In this document: in pieces, positions 1 to 7,452 of the stretch | Numbering within the stretch: position 1 is the first letter of the stretch | Layout: each line of letters starts with the position of its first letter | From: Coxiellaceae bacterium | GTDB lineage: Bacteria; Pseudomonadota; Gammaproteobacteria; Coxiellales; Coxiellaceae | Direction of reading: 5' to 3' | Assembly (NCBI GenBank): GCA_003450655.1 | Contig: DMFG01000073.1 | Span: forward strand, 1-13,644 | Length of the DNA stretch: 13,644 nt | Notes under the pieces: model-generated | The model's input: only the letters and a program-made list of their open reading frames with translations | Database searches by the model: none | What the model was told of the DNA's origin: nothing | Made by a program: the position numbers and the translations under genes

Positions 1-1
1 A

Positions 2-67
2 GAAGATTATGAGGCATTATTACCATGGAATATTGGTAACCGTCACAGCAACTACAAGTCTGATTAA
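2..67 (+). CDS. C-terminal fragment, possibly IS66-family transposase
   Basis: The window opens inside a reading frame whose last 21 codons end in TAA at 65-67 and read like a real protein terminus, including the string EALLPWNIGN. IS66-family transposases (TnpC) commonly end in a short element with a similar LLPW motif, so this may be the tail of such a transposase running in from the left. Everything upstream lies outside the window, so neither the DDE catalytic domain nor the left inverted repeat can be checked. The same frame stays open again from 113 to 238 (41 codons before TAA), but no start or family is recognisable there. The assignment rests on one motif in 21 residues and is tentative. 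Confidence 0.4.
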   Translation, partial: EDYEALLPWNIGNRHSNYKSD

Positions 68-486
68 TATCTGTTTCATTGCCTTACCGCAATCTATTTC
101 TTAATGGCATAGCTCATTATAGACTATGATATTCCTCAATGGATGCTACAACACTGTAAGTGCTTAATGAGCCTATGCGATGCCCAACAACCAGGTCTCA
201 TGTTGGTGCAATCTGGACTACTTTTTTGTCTTCTTTAAGAAATTGTTAAGCGAGTATTAATATTTCTTTAACATTTATACGTTAAAATTATCCGCATATA
301 AGAATCTATAATAAGCAATTAATTTAAATACGGTGCTTTAAGACATCAGCGAGCTAATTAATTATACCTTAATAGAAAACTTAAATTGAATTGAATACGA
401 TGCGTGCAAATTGATGTTTTTGTGTAATCACGGCCGACTCGCGCTATCCATCGTATTGATATTAATCTGACAGAAGACTACATTCT
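68..486. other. Non-coding stretch upstream of the 487 gene
   Basis: No convincing gene is seen. The sequence is AT-rich. It contains an inverted repeat with 6-base arms (TTTAAC at 267-272, GTTAAA at 281-286) and a perfect TATAAT box at 307-312 without a good -35 element. A transcript from that box would have a leader of about 170 bases before the ATG at 487. A 41-codon stopless stretch (113-235, TAA 236-238) in the frame of the preceding fragment might be a coding remnant. If an insertion sequence ends here, its terminal inverted repeat is not obvious. Confidence 0.4.
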
Positions 487-1296
487 ATGCGACATTCGTT
501 ACAAAATAAAAATCATTTTGATCATCTCTTTATAAATATTTTCCAACTAGTCAATGCGATTGGTTCAACTGATGACAAGTCTTCACTGACTGAAAAGCAG
601 GCAGAACAAATTTTAGAATTAAGGCAGCTACTTTGTGATTGGGATGAGTCCCATTCTCGCACCGGTCCGGATTCACAGCTTCCATTTGAAATGAATACGG
701 ATAACGATGAGGAGATGGGAAAATCAATTCAGTTAGACAAAGACCTTTGTGATGCATGGGATAACAGACCTGACCGATTGGATGATCCAGAGATCTTGGA
801 TGTGTTTAATGCAACAAAATTCGAATTAAACAGACTTATTACAGACATTACTGGCCTTTTAAATAAGGGAGATGTCACTCGTACCAATAGATCGCTGTCA
901 CAAGGGTCTACTGATGGGACCACTGATAGTGAACTATCAGAAAACAGTCGGGGATCATCACCGCGTCATGATGGTAAGGAAAATAAAGACCAAAGCATGA
1001 TGGATCCGTAATCATCTCAACATAATGATCCTCAATTACTTAAGTTCCCGAACAATTTTTATTTCGATAACTGTCGTAATCAATACTGGATTTCCCACTC
1101 GATCTGGCAGCCTGTCGATACACTATCAGAGGAATTAAAAAAACATTCTGATCCCAATAAATCAGAACAGAATAATAACGCACAGCTAGATGAGAAGCGT
1201 GATGGATCTAGTAAGTTTAGACAATTTAAAACATTACAAGAGTTGGATGAAGCATCAGATACAGATGATGAGAATAATGGGTTGGAATATTTCTAA
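487..1296 (+). pseudogene. Hydrophilic protein of unknown family, interrupted by one internal TAA
   Basis: The first part (487-1011) encodes 174 residues and ends in TAA at 1009-1011. In exactly the same frame, coding-like sequence resumes at once and runs 94 more codons to TAA at 1294-1296. The whole is therefore a 269-sense-codon frame cut by one nonsense codon at position 175, easily derived from CAA by a single C-to-T change. The protein is acidic and polar. Residues 1-130 look helical (leucine-spaced stretches near 40-50 and 105-125). The stretch around 130-175 is rich in S, T, D, E and N and probably disordered. The part after the stop contains aromatic segments (FPNNFYFDNC, QYWISHSIW) and another acidic tail. 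There is no signal peptide, membrane segment or known motif. A cytosolic or effector-like protein is possible, but no function is assigned. The Shine-Dalgarno match (AGAAGA, 474-479) is weak. A further short in-frame stretch (1297-1329) also looks coding, so the ancestral gene may have been longer. The first 174 residues could still be made as a truncated protein. Confidence 0.6.
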
Positions 1297-1365
1297 CCAG
1301 ATTTTAATTTTGATCAAACCGAATACAGCTGACAGACTATTAACTTTTACTAACGCCTCACCTTC

Positions 1366-1687
1366 TCAGGCCAGATCGCCCTGTCTAGAAGAATGGTTGG
1401 TCGCGGGCTTGTTACGGTCGATTCCTCCACACTCATCCCCTGTGCAAGGAATCTGTTCTGAACTTTGGTCCGTGGCCGTCTCTATGGTCAAGCGTATGCT
1501 CGTCACTGTGCCATATGATTCTCTTTCGTACGGCTCAGGATAGCCATGATGATAACGATCACCTTTCTCTACACCCGCTACCTGATGTCCTGGATTAACG
1601 CAATATGGTGAGCAACTCTTATCTTTAGCTGATACCATCCCCCCCCATCAGTCCCACCGCAATTAATTATGCTAATAAGTATTTCAT
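1366..1687 (-). pseudogene. Small exported protein, broken by a nonsense codon and a G8 frameshift
   Basis: On the minus strand an ATG at 1687-1685 opens MKYLLA, then meets TAA (1669-1667), and in the same frame continues LIAVGLMGG. This is the outline of a signal peptide. The frame is then lost in a run of eight G (1646-1639 on this strand). With seven G the frame would run straight into the intact 89-residue stretch VSAKDKSCSPYCVNPGHQ and onward, ending in TGA at 1368-1366. The rebuilt protein is about 106 residues. It has a plausible signal peptide and four cysteines in the mature part, in two close pairs (CSPYC and CTGDEC), separated by a polar, Tyr/His-rich segment. No family is recognised. 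An in-frame ATG at 1723-1721 overlaps the TGA of the upstream pseudogene and would add 12 residues. Two independent lesions argue for decay rather than simple phase variation. Confidence 0.55.
1639..1646. repeat. C8/G8 homopolymer inside a broken gene
   Basis: Eight C on the plus strand (G8 in the coding direction of the minus-strand pseudogene 1687-1366). The run sits at the end of the predicted signal peptide, exactly where the reading frame is lost. A change to seven G restores it. Such runs are prone to slipped-strand mutation. Confidence 0.9.
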
Positions 1688-1719
1688 AGTATTTAGCAAC
1701 TTTTCTTCAATCTGAATGC

Positions 1720-2410
1720 TCATGAGCAACCCCCCCCATTATGACAATATCCTCCATAAACACAGAATACGTTACCAGTGTAGTAGGTATTACAATTAGT
1801 TGAATTAGCCTGACTGCATGATGAAATATTTGTACGACATGCTGCATGTACCCGCATAGTTATTTGTGCAGCTGATATAACTGGTGTCTAACGCACCACC
1901 TTCGTAGAACTTATCTGAGGTCGTGCAACCCGTTCAAAAATACTTGCCTGAATATGCAACGTGATTGCATGTATCGAGGGATACTGCAGAATTGATTTTT
2001 GGTTTACCATTCTCAAGACTCCCTAGGGTAGTCTGTGAGCGTCACAATTTAAATTATAAAAGAACGTAAATCCATTGAGTTGATTTCTGAAATCAACCAC
2101 TGCTGGATAAAACCAGATCTTTGTTTGATACAGCTTAATATCACATCAAACTGCTTATTATATGATTCAGTGCCTCTCTTGATGCAACTTCAAGAATGCT
2201 GTCATTACCTAATCGGATAATCGCTAAAGGTTCATTGGCGTTAGAGAATGTTACAGGGATGAGTGAATTTTTTTGTTAAATTTTGTGCACCCATATAAAA
2301 ATTGATGTAGTTAAGTATATTGGCTCGAAAAAGACTGCTTTGCTCTTGCCGTTTTCATTGCAGGATTTAACCCATTCTTACCATTGATCAATCGATATGC
2401 TTTCTGCCAT
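1720..2410 (-). pseudogene. Cysteine-rich protein, decayed by nonsense codons and frameshifts
   Basis: A well-formed start lies on the minus strand: GAGGAA followed by ATG at 2410-2408, opening MAESISIDQW. The frame meets TAA (2380-2378), continues coding-like, meets TAA (2278-2276), and continues through PVTFSNANEPLAIIRLGND to TGA (2143-2141). It then carries on shifted by one base (KIWFYPAVVDFRNQLNG) until about 2025. It returns to the original frame (GSLENGKPKINSAVSLDTC), crosses TGA (1936-1934) to TGCTTSDKFYEGG, and shifts again near 1845 into a segment ending FCVYGGYCHNGGGCS before TGA at 1722-1720. The rebuilt product is about 230 residues. The N-terminal half has no signal peptide; the C-terminal 100 residues hold roughly a dozen cysteines. 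The spacing in that part (DTC, then TGC, then YISC) faintly recalls the cyanovirin-N (CVNH) lectin fold, but this is a weak guess. There are three nonsense codons plus the three frame changes, so it is certainly not translated as one protein. Confidence 0.6.
1730..1737. repeat. C8/G8 homopolymer near the 3' end of the cysteine-rich pseudogene
   Basis: Eight C on the plus strand, encoding the GGG of HNGGGCS on the minus strand, 15 bases before the TGA. One extra G would move translation past that stop, in frame with the following pseudogene's start region (MSIQIEEKLLNT). It is the second G8 run within 100 bases. Confidence 0.9.
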
Positions 2411-2735
2411 ATATTATTCCTCGGTTACGCAAACCCAAAGTATGGCTAAGTTAAGTTATTTAGCTAGGGTGTGGTTGCTGTGATGCTCACCTAAGATTGA
2501 TTCGTGCTGTTTCTCCCTGGTGCATTAAGTACTTACAGTGTTGTAGCGTCCATTGAGGTAATATCACAGCATCAATAATGCTGTCTTTTAATCCTTTTGT
2601 TTTTATCAGTGCTTCCCTGAGCGTTCTTATGATGTTTAAATATTATCTTTGCTAGATAGTCAATGATATTTCTATGATAAAAATTGATAATCTTGCTTTG
2701 ATTCTGAGACAAGAACGTGCCCGGGGAGGCCAATA
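2411..2735. other. Intergenic region between a minus-strand pseudogene and guaC
   Basis: Divergent spacer of 325 bases with no convincing gene. It carries the ribosome binding site of the minus-strand pseudogene (GAGGAA, minus strand 2422-2417), a 10-base palindrome TAAGTACTTA (2526-2535), the candidate guaC promoter (2649-2678) and a strong guaC Shine-Dalgarno sequence, GGGGAGG, about 2719-2726. A minus-strand open frame across 2757-2572 is an artefact that starts inside guaC. Confidence 0.6.
2649..2678 (+). promoter_or_regulatory. Candidate sigma-70 promoter of guaC
   Basis: TTGCTA (2649-2654) and TATGAT (2673-2678) are separated by 18 bases. This matches the sigma-70 consensus at four of six and five of six positions. 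A start near 2685 would give a leader of about 50 bases before the guaC ATG. The surroundings are AT-rich, so chance matches are possible. Confidence 0.35.
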
Positions 2736-3782
2736 ATGCATATTGAAAACGATCCAAAACTAGCCTTTAAAGATGTCTTAATACGACCAAAACGCAGCAG
2801 ACTGAGCTCCCGATCAGAAGTTTCATTAGAGCGTCATTTCACCTTTTTACATGCTCAAAAAAAATGGTCTGGCGTTCCTATCATGGCAGCTAATATGGAC
2901 CATACTGGCACTCATGAAATGGCACAAGCTTTAGCGAAAAATCATCTTATCACAGCGCTCCATAAGTTTTATAGCGTTGAAGAGCAATCAGCATTTTTAA
3001 CTCATCACCCAGCAGTAAATCAGTTTACTTTTGTTAGCTCTGGCACTTCCGATCAAGACTTTAAAAATCTGTCTGCCGTTATCAACAACACGAATCATGG
3101 CTATGTCTGTCTCGATGTCGCCAATGGTTACTCGCAGCATTTTGTTGATTTCGTGAAAAAAGTGAGAGACACATTCCCCGAGCTGGTCATTATGGCAGGG
3201 AATGTCGTCACCGGCGAAATGACCGAAGAGCTGATCTTATCAGGTGCGGATATCGTTAAAGTTGGGATTGGCCCAGGATCAGTATGTACAACACGCAAAA
3301 AAACGGGGGTTGGTTACCCGCAACTTTCTGCAGTCATAGAATGCTCAGACGCAGCACATGGTGTCAAAGGACTGACATGCTCCGATGGTGGTTGTACAGT
3401 TCCTGGAGATGTTGCTAAAGCTTTTGGCGCCGGTGCTGATTTTGTCATGTTAGGTGGTATGCTAGCAGGGCATGATGAATGCAGTGGTGAAGTCCATAAA
3501 GAAGACGACGCGCTCTTTAAGCGTTTTTATGGCATGAGCTCTGCTGAAGCCATGCAAAAATATCGCGGTGGCGTTGCTAATTATCGCGCGAGTGAGGGCA
3601 AGTCGGTCAATATCCCGTATCGTGGTCCCGTCGAAAAAACCATCATGGATATACTCGGTGGTTTACGATCAACATGCACTTATGTTGGCGCTGTTCGCTT
3701 GAAAGAACTTAGTAAGCGCACCACGTTCATCAAAGTGTCTATACAATTAAACGATATATTCCATTCTTTTGAAGTATCTTAA
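2736..3782 (+). CDS. guaC: GMP reductase
   Basis: NADPH-dependent GMP reductase converts GMP to IMP and ammonia, returning guanine nucleotides to the common purine pool in the cytosol. The 348-residue product aligns along its whole length with the 347-residue E. coli GuaC as I remember it. The start [20 protein letters not shown], the segment [19 protein letters not shown] with the catalytic cysteine at about residue 184, the phosphate-binding region around SDGGC and GGMLAGH, and the near-terminal [14 protein letters not shown] are all recognisable. Absence of CBS domains separates it from IMP dehydrogenase. The start is set by the GGGGAGG Shine-Dalgarno sequence nine to ten bases upstream. 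It is intact, unlike its left neighbours, and appears to be transcribed alone. A purine-salvage role suits an intracellular or host-associated life style, but that is inference. Confidence 0.97.
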   Translation: MHIENDPKLAFKDVLIRPKRSRLSSRSEVSLERHFTFLHAQKKWSGVPIMAANMDHTGTHEMAQALAKNHLITALHKFYSVEEQSAFLTHHPAVNQFTFVSSGTSDQDFKNLSAVINNTNHGYVCLDVANGYSQHFVDFVKKVRDTFPELVIMAGNVVTGEMTEELILSGADIVKVGIGPGSVCTTRKKTGVGYPQLSAVIECSDAAHGVKGLTCSDGGCTVPGDVAKAFGAGADFVMLGGMLAGHDECSGEVHKEDDALFKRFYGMSSAEAMQKYRGGVANYRASEGKSVNIPYRGPVEKTIMDILGGLRSTCTYVGAVRLKELSKRTTFIKVSIQLNDIFHSFEVS

Positions 3783-3937
3783 TATCACTGCTGTGAAGGG
3801 CTGAGGTTTAGTGTGACTGATATCTAGTATTTTATATAATGCCCATGACGGGCTGTAATCGCTAATTATTTGCTACACCAATTAAGTGTCTTTCTCGTGA
3901 TGATATAAACCATCTGAGTAAATTCATGTGCAATTTT

Positions 3938-4729
3938 CTATATTAATCCAAGTGCGTCTCGTTCATTGTTATCTGACAGATGAATGGATCCGATGAGGTT
4001 AATAGGCTCTGCAGTGACTGTTGGAATTCTGTCTGTTGATTGGGTAGTGTATGCGCCACATCCGCCCGCAATACAACTGGTCACTAAGCACGCACTGGGC
4101 AAGATGAGTGATGATGAAATCATAGTGCAGGTAAGAGTTGGTAATATTGACGGGCAGCACCAAGGCACAATGGGTGTGGTAAAGATGGTATGAAACCACT
4201 GATTGCTCAGTGTCGATGGTATGCAATGATTGGTAAAGGTTTCTCGTCTATAAAATGAGTTGTCACCACATAGTGGAATAAAACATGTATACAAGCTAAA
4301 TAAGCAACAGTTGCTGATGATATTTGCTCCAATGGCTAGTGGATTATAAAATGGGCTAATATGAAGAAATGCTGAACATCCCGCTAGCCATAGCTGAGAC
4401 GACCATTGTGCTAATGGCGTCAGTATGATTGCGGGTATAGCTATCAGCGATACGATGTGGCAGATTTGTACGCAGCAATCATCCTCTTCAAGGTATGAAG
4501 GCGCGGTGCCATCATCTGCGCATAGCCAACCAAAATGTGGTCCTATTATGCGATGCCAGATATTGTCAGCTAATGTTGCTGGTCTTCCTAGTCTTACATT
4601 AGTATTTCTTTGGTTTTGTCTGTGTGTAACACTAGATACTTGGAGTATCTGATTTGCTATGACTGGACTTATTGCTGAATCTTCTTCTAATAAGCCGGTA
4701 GTTATAGGTTGATTATCAATGATCGGCAT
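3938..4729 (-). CDS. Cysteine-rich multi-pass membrane protein of unknown family
   Basis: A 263-residue open frame with no recognised homologue. The first 85 residues are polar and contain RNTNVRLGRPATLADNIWHR. Hydrophobic stretches follow at about 87-107, 112-125, 131-154 and 184-222, so an integral membrane protein with three or four spanning segments is likely. Cysteine is unusually frequent (CCVQIC, NCCLF, WCC, SCIAGGCG). There is no N-terminal signal peptide. The C-terminal 35 residues are polar again. The ATG at 4729-4727 is preceded by GAGG at a rather long spacing of about 14 bases. A TATAAT box lies on the minus strand at 4788-4783 with a poor -35. The gene stands alone, convergent with guaC. 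A long polar N-terminus followed by hydrophobic hairpins resembles some secreted effectors that insert in host membranes, but nothing here proves that. The open frame is long for AT-rich DNA, though an antisense artefact cannot be ruled out. Confidence 0.6.
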   Translation of the reverse strand: MPIIDNQPITTGLLEEDSAISPVIANQILQVSSVTHRQNQRNTNVRLGRPATLADNIWHRIIGPHFGWLCADDGTAPSYLEEDDCCVQICHIVSLIAIPAIILTPLAQWSSQLWLAGCSAFLHISPFYNPLAIGANIISNCCLFSLYTCFIPLCGDNSFYRRETFTNHCIPSTLSNQWFHTIFTTPIVPWCCPSILPTLTCTMISSSLILPSACLVTSCIAGGCGAYTTQSTDRIPTVTAEPINLIGSIHLSDNNERDALGLI

Positions 4730-5181
4730 GACTTAATTTAGAACCTCAACAGTATCGTTATTTTTTCGATGTATTGATGGTAATTATATATTGTCTTTGT
4801 TAGGGAAATATTAATTTTTCTTAGAAATATAAGTATGTGCTATAAGTCACTCATAATTTTGAGATTTACGTTTAGGGTAGTGACTCTGTGACGATATAAT
4901 TCGGACAGGTATTGATCAAATTATAATCATAATATTCCAAGTGCTCTTATGCACGCATGATTCTGTTGTTAGATTATTGAGCTTCTGACAGTTTTATTAA
5001 GAGAGTAATCATCATAATAACTAGGATGAGGGTCATTTTTGGCCTACTGCTGTAGGCTATTAGATAGCTATTGCTTATTATGACTCTAGCTATAATAATA
5101 GCTAAGTTTTCGATGATAGCGTTAAGTGGGTAGGGTTATTGTACTTGCCTTATTCATTCTTTAGATAATGATGGGTTAACT
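4730..5181. other. Divergent intergenic region with hairpin-forming repeats
   Basis: Spacer of 452 bases between two divergently transcribed genes; no gene is seen. It is AT-rich, with a possible -10 box for the minus-strand gene (4788-4783). A perfect 6-bp hairpin (GCCTAC 5042-5047, GTAGGC 5052-5057, loop TGCT) is followed by an imperfect inverted repeat with arms 5066-5081 and 5092-5103 (AGCTATT against AATAGCT). Neither is followed by a T run, so they are not typical terminators. They may be cruciform or operator sites, or structure in the leader of the 5182 gene. Confidence 0.5.
5042..5103. repeat. Two adjacent inverted repeats
   Basis: GCCTAC-TGCT-GTAGGC (5042-5057) is a perfect 6-bp stem. 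Immediately after it, AGCTATT (5066-5072) with TTATTAT (5075-5081) can pair with ATAATAATAGCT (5092-5103), leaving a small bulge. Together they form a structured block about 80 bases before the glycosyltransferase start codon. Confidence 0.5.
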
Positions 5182-6207
5182 ATGGGTAAGTATTGCCAAC
5201 ACAATGCGCGTTATAAAAAATTGCAGTATTACCTCACTTCATTCTTGCATCAAAAAATCTATCCTCGGGCGCTTAAGCTGCGTTATCAGCAAAGGAGTTA
5301 TAAGCTTTTAGAAGATCCTCAAGTTGCTCGAAGGTTGTTTAAGCGTGTTAATTATTATTGTAAAATTAATTCTCATTTTGAATTAATCGATGAGTCGTCT
5401 ATTCCTCAATGTGATCACACTCTCTATCGAACAAACAAAAACGATATATTCTCATTAGATTGTGCCAGTGCTTACCGAATTGATTGTGCACGCTATCTTA
5501 GCTGTTTTGCTAAGCCATTTCATTGTCACTTCTTACCAGGTGATATCACACAAATACCTCAGATTCCTGCTTTGTTAAAAAGTCGTCCAATATCTCAAGA
5601 TGATTCCAATGCTCACTCATGCTTACTCAAGTTAAACAGAATTCGACACTTTAATTTTATACATGACACTATTGCTAATTATGATAAAAAGCCAAAAATT
5701 GTTTGGCGCGGCGCTGTTAGTCAGCCGCATAGAAGGCATTTTATTGAAAAGTTCTTCGATCACCCTCTAATGGATGTTGGTCAAACTAATCAACCAGCAG
5801 CTAAAGGTTATAAACCTAGGATGAGTATTTCAGAGCAGCTTGGGTACCAATTTATTCTGTCTATAGAGGGGAATGATGTTGCTTCTAATTTGAAATGGGT
5901 ATTGTCATCACAATCACTGTGTTTTATGACTAAACCCAAGTATGAAACATGGTTTATGGAGGCTGAACTGGTACCAGGCGTGCATTATGTTGAAGTAAAG
6001 GATGATTACAGTGACTTGGCTGATAAAGTTCTTTATTACACTAATCATCTTGATGAGGCTGAAGTCATCATTCAGCAAGCCAACCTTTACTGTCAAAAAT
6101 TCATGAATCAGAATGAAGAAGACTTAATTAATTTTCTAGTATTAGAAAAGTTTTTTCATTGTTCAGGACAGATTGAGTCAGTTTACGCACAGTATTTTGA
6201 TGAGTAG
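5182..6207 (+). CDS. GT90 (CAP10/LpsA-like) glycosyltransferase
   Basis: Glycosyltransferase family 90 enzymes transfer a sugar from a nucleotide sugar to lipopolysaccharide or capsule; bacterial members such as Haemophilus LpsA act on the LPS core. The 341-residue protein shows the family layout. A divergent N-terminal half rich in Tyr, Arg and Cys is followed by KPKIVWRGAVSQPHRR (about 170-185, with the family's W-R-G motif). Next comes SISEQLGYQFILSIEGNDVA (215-234) and SNLKWVLSSQSLCFM (235-249), the conserved acceptor and donor site region. ETWFMEAELVPGVHYVEVKD (255-274) completes the core. No signal peptide or membrane segment is present, as expected for a cytosolic-face enzyme. The start ATG has only a weak purine-rich site (GATGGG) upstream, but no better start exists. 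It converges on a sugar-nucleotide epimerase 41 bases away, which supports a surface-polysaccharide role. The exact sugar cannot be told. Confidence 0.85.
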   Translation: MGKYCQHNARYKKLQYYLTSFLHQKIYPRALKLRYQQRSYKLLEDPQVARRLFKRVNYYCKINSHFELIDESSIPQCDHTLYRTNKNDIFSLDCASAYRIDCARYLSCFAKPFHCHFLPGDITQIPQIPALLKSRPISQDDSNAHSCLLKLNRIRHFNFIHDTIANYDKKPKIVWRGAVSQPHRRHFIEKFFDHPLMDVGQTNQPAAKGYKPRMSISEQLGYQFILSIEGNDVASNLKWVLSSQSLCFMTKPKYETWFMEAELVPGVHYVEVKDDYSDLADKVLYYTNHLDEAEVIIQQANLYCQKFMNQNEEDLINFLVLEKFFHCSGQIESVYAQYFDE

Positions 6208-6248
6208 TTGATCATGCTTATCTGTGATGACCGTCGCGAGCTATTCTC

Positions 6249-7256
6249 TTATATTGAATAATACGCTTTATACCATGCGATAAATCGTTTGACGCCTTCT
6301 TGGATGCGAGTTGATGGTTGGTATGCGCAATCATTCGCAAGATGATCAATGTCAGCTGCTGTTTTAGGCACATCACCTGGTTGGATGGGGAGGTAGTTTA
6401 TGATGGCTTGTTTGCCAAGTTCGTGTTCTAGTGCTTCTATAAAGTCCATGAGTTTTTCAGGGGATCCATTGCCAATGTTATAGATGCGATAGGGCGCATA
6501 GCTTGTCGCAGGATTAGGTGATATTCCACTCCAGTTTGGATCGCGATTAGGTATGTTGTTGGATGACTTTATAATCCCATCAACAATATCATCGATAAAT
6601 GTAAAGTCTCTCACCATGTCACCGTGATTATAAACGTCAATGGGTTGTTCTTTGTGTATTTTATTAGCGAAGATCATGGGTGCCATATCAGGGCGTCCCC
6701 AGGGTCCGTAAACGGTAAAGAAGCGTAATCCAGTGCAAGGCAGTTGGTAGAGACTAGAGTAAGTGTGTGCCATGAGTTCATTCGATTTTTTTGTAGCAGC
6801 ATAAAATGACATAGGGTGATCGACATTATCGGTTTCTTTGAATGGGTATGTGGTATTGGCTCCATAGACGGAGCTGCTAGAGGCAAAGATAAGGTGTTCT
6901 ACAGTGTGATGGCGACAGGTTTCTAAGATGTTACCAAAGCCGACTAAGTTCGATTGAACATATGCGCTAGGGTTGTCAATGGAATACCGGACTCCAGCTT
7001 GAGCAGCGAGGTGTATGACGGTGGTTATGTCATTATTTTCGAATACTGCGTCTAAAGCCTCATAATCTGCAATATCGATGCGGTGGAATGAAAAGTCTTT
7101 ATGTTTCACTAGCTGGTCGAGTCGGTCTTGTTTCAGTGTGACTGCATAATAGTCGTTGAGATTATCTATCCCTATGACATTTTTTCCTTGATTTAGCAAT
7201 GCCAGGCATGTGGCATGACCAATAAATCCAGCGCAGCCAGTGACTAGAATGCCCAT
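6249..7256 (-). CDS. NAD-dependent UDP-glucuronate 4-epimerase-like enzyme
   Basis: This is an extended short-chain dehydrogenase/reductase that inverts C4 of a UDP-sugar, most likely UDP-glucuronate to UDP-galacturonate, for LPS or capsule synthesis in the cytosol. All family landmarks are present in 335 residues, the usual length. These are the Rossmann motif GCAGFIG (7-13), acidic D31 for NAD ribose, HLAAQAGVRYS (82-92) and the SSSSVYG serine (127-132). The catalytic Y152-x3-K156 is in FYAATKKSNE. RFFTVYGPWGRPDMA (178-192) and RDFTFIDDIVDGI (216-228) complete the set. The AQAGVRYS and GPWGRPDMA wording is typical of UDP-glucuronate epimerases (CapI/LspL type) rather than GalE. The start is supported by AGGGG five to six bases upstream of ATG. 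It is transcribed towards the GT90 gene and divergently from the DUF2147 pair. Confidence 0.9.
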   Translation of the reverse strand: MGILVTGCAGFIGHATCLALLNQGKNVIGIDNLNDYYAVTLKQDRLDQLVKHKDFSFHRIDIADYEALDAVFENNDITTVIHLAAQAGVRYSIDNPSAYVQSNLVGFGNILETCRHHTVEHLIFASSSSVYGANTTYPFKETDNVDHPMSFYAATKKSNELMAHTYSSLYQLPCTGLRFFTVYGPWGRPDMAPMIFANKIHKEQPIDVYNHGDMVRDFTFIDDIVDGIIKSSNNIPNRDPNWSGISPNPATSYAPYRIYNIGNGSPEKLMDFIEALEHELGKQAIINYLPIQPGDVPKTAADIDHLANDCAYQPSTRIQEGVKRFIAWYKAYYSI

Positions 7257-7327
7257 AAAAAACCCCTATTTTTTCGCGCTATTGTAGAGTGTGTGGTTAA
7301 ATTGAGCAAGTTTTGTCGATCTTCAAA

Positions 7328-7392
7328 TGTCGAGGCATAGAGTTCTGAAAAAAACATGATTAATCATCATGTAGCATGGTTTTTCCTCGACA
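7328..7392. repeat. Nested long inverted repeat
   Basis: Outer arms TGTCGAGG (7328-7335) and CCTCGACA (7385-7392) are perfectly complementary. Within them AAAAACATG (7350-7358) can pair with CATGGTTTTT (7375-7384) apart from one bulged base. The centre holds GATTAATC, itself a palindrome. The block lies midway between the divergent epimerase and DUF2147 genes, 60 bases before the latter's ATG. It could be a shared operator, a cruciform, or a folded leader or small RNA. Confidence 0.6.
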
Positions 7393-7452
7393 CATTGGGT
7401 GATGCGTGGTTAAATTATGCCCTGAGTTATTCTTCTTAGTATTGGAAAAAAA

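Noticed and set aside
1190..1543. Plus-strand open frame of 117 codons
   Set aside because: It starts within the 487-1296 gene in another frame and then runs antisense to the 1687-1366 pseudogene. It has no ribosome site and its residues look random.
487..2410. Stop-codon reassignment or general readthrough as explanation for the in-frame stops
   Set aside because: guaC, virB4 and the sugar genes have no internal stops, both TAA and TGA interrupt the decayed genes, and frameshifts accompany them. Decay explains all of this.
2572..2757. Minus-strand 61-codon frame before guaC
   Set aside because: It begins inside guaC and crosses its promoter region; there is no coding character.
3841..3853. 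GCCC-ATGAC-GGGC hairpin after guaC as a terminator
   Set aside because: The stem has only four base pairs and no T run follows on either strand.
3984..4652. Plus-strand frames at 3984-4193 and 4425-4652
   Set aside because: They are short, lack ribosome sites and are antisense to the longer minus-strand frame, although which strand is real is not proven beyond doubt.
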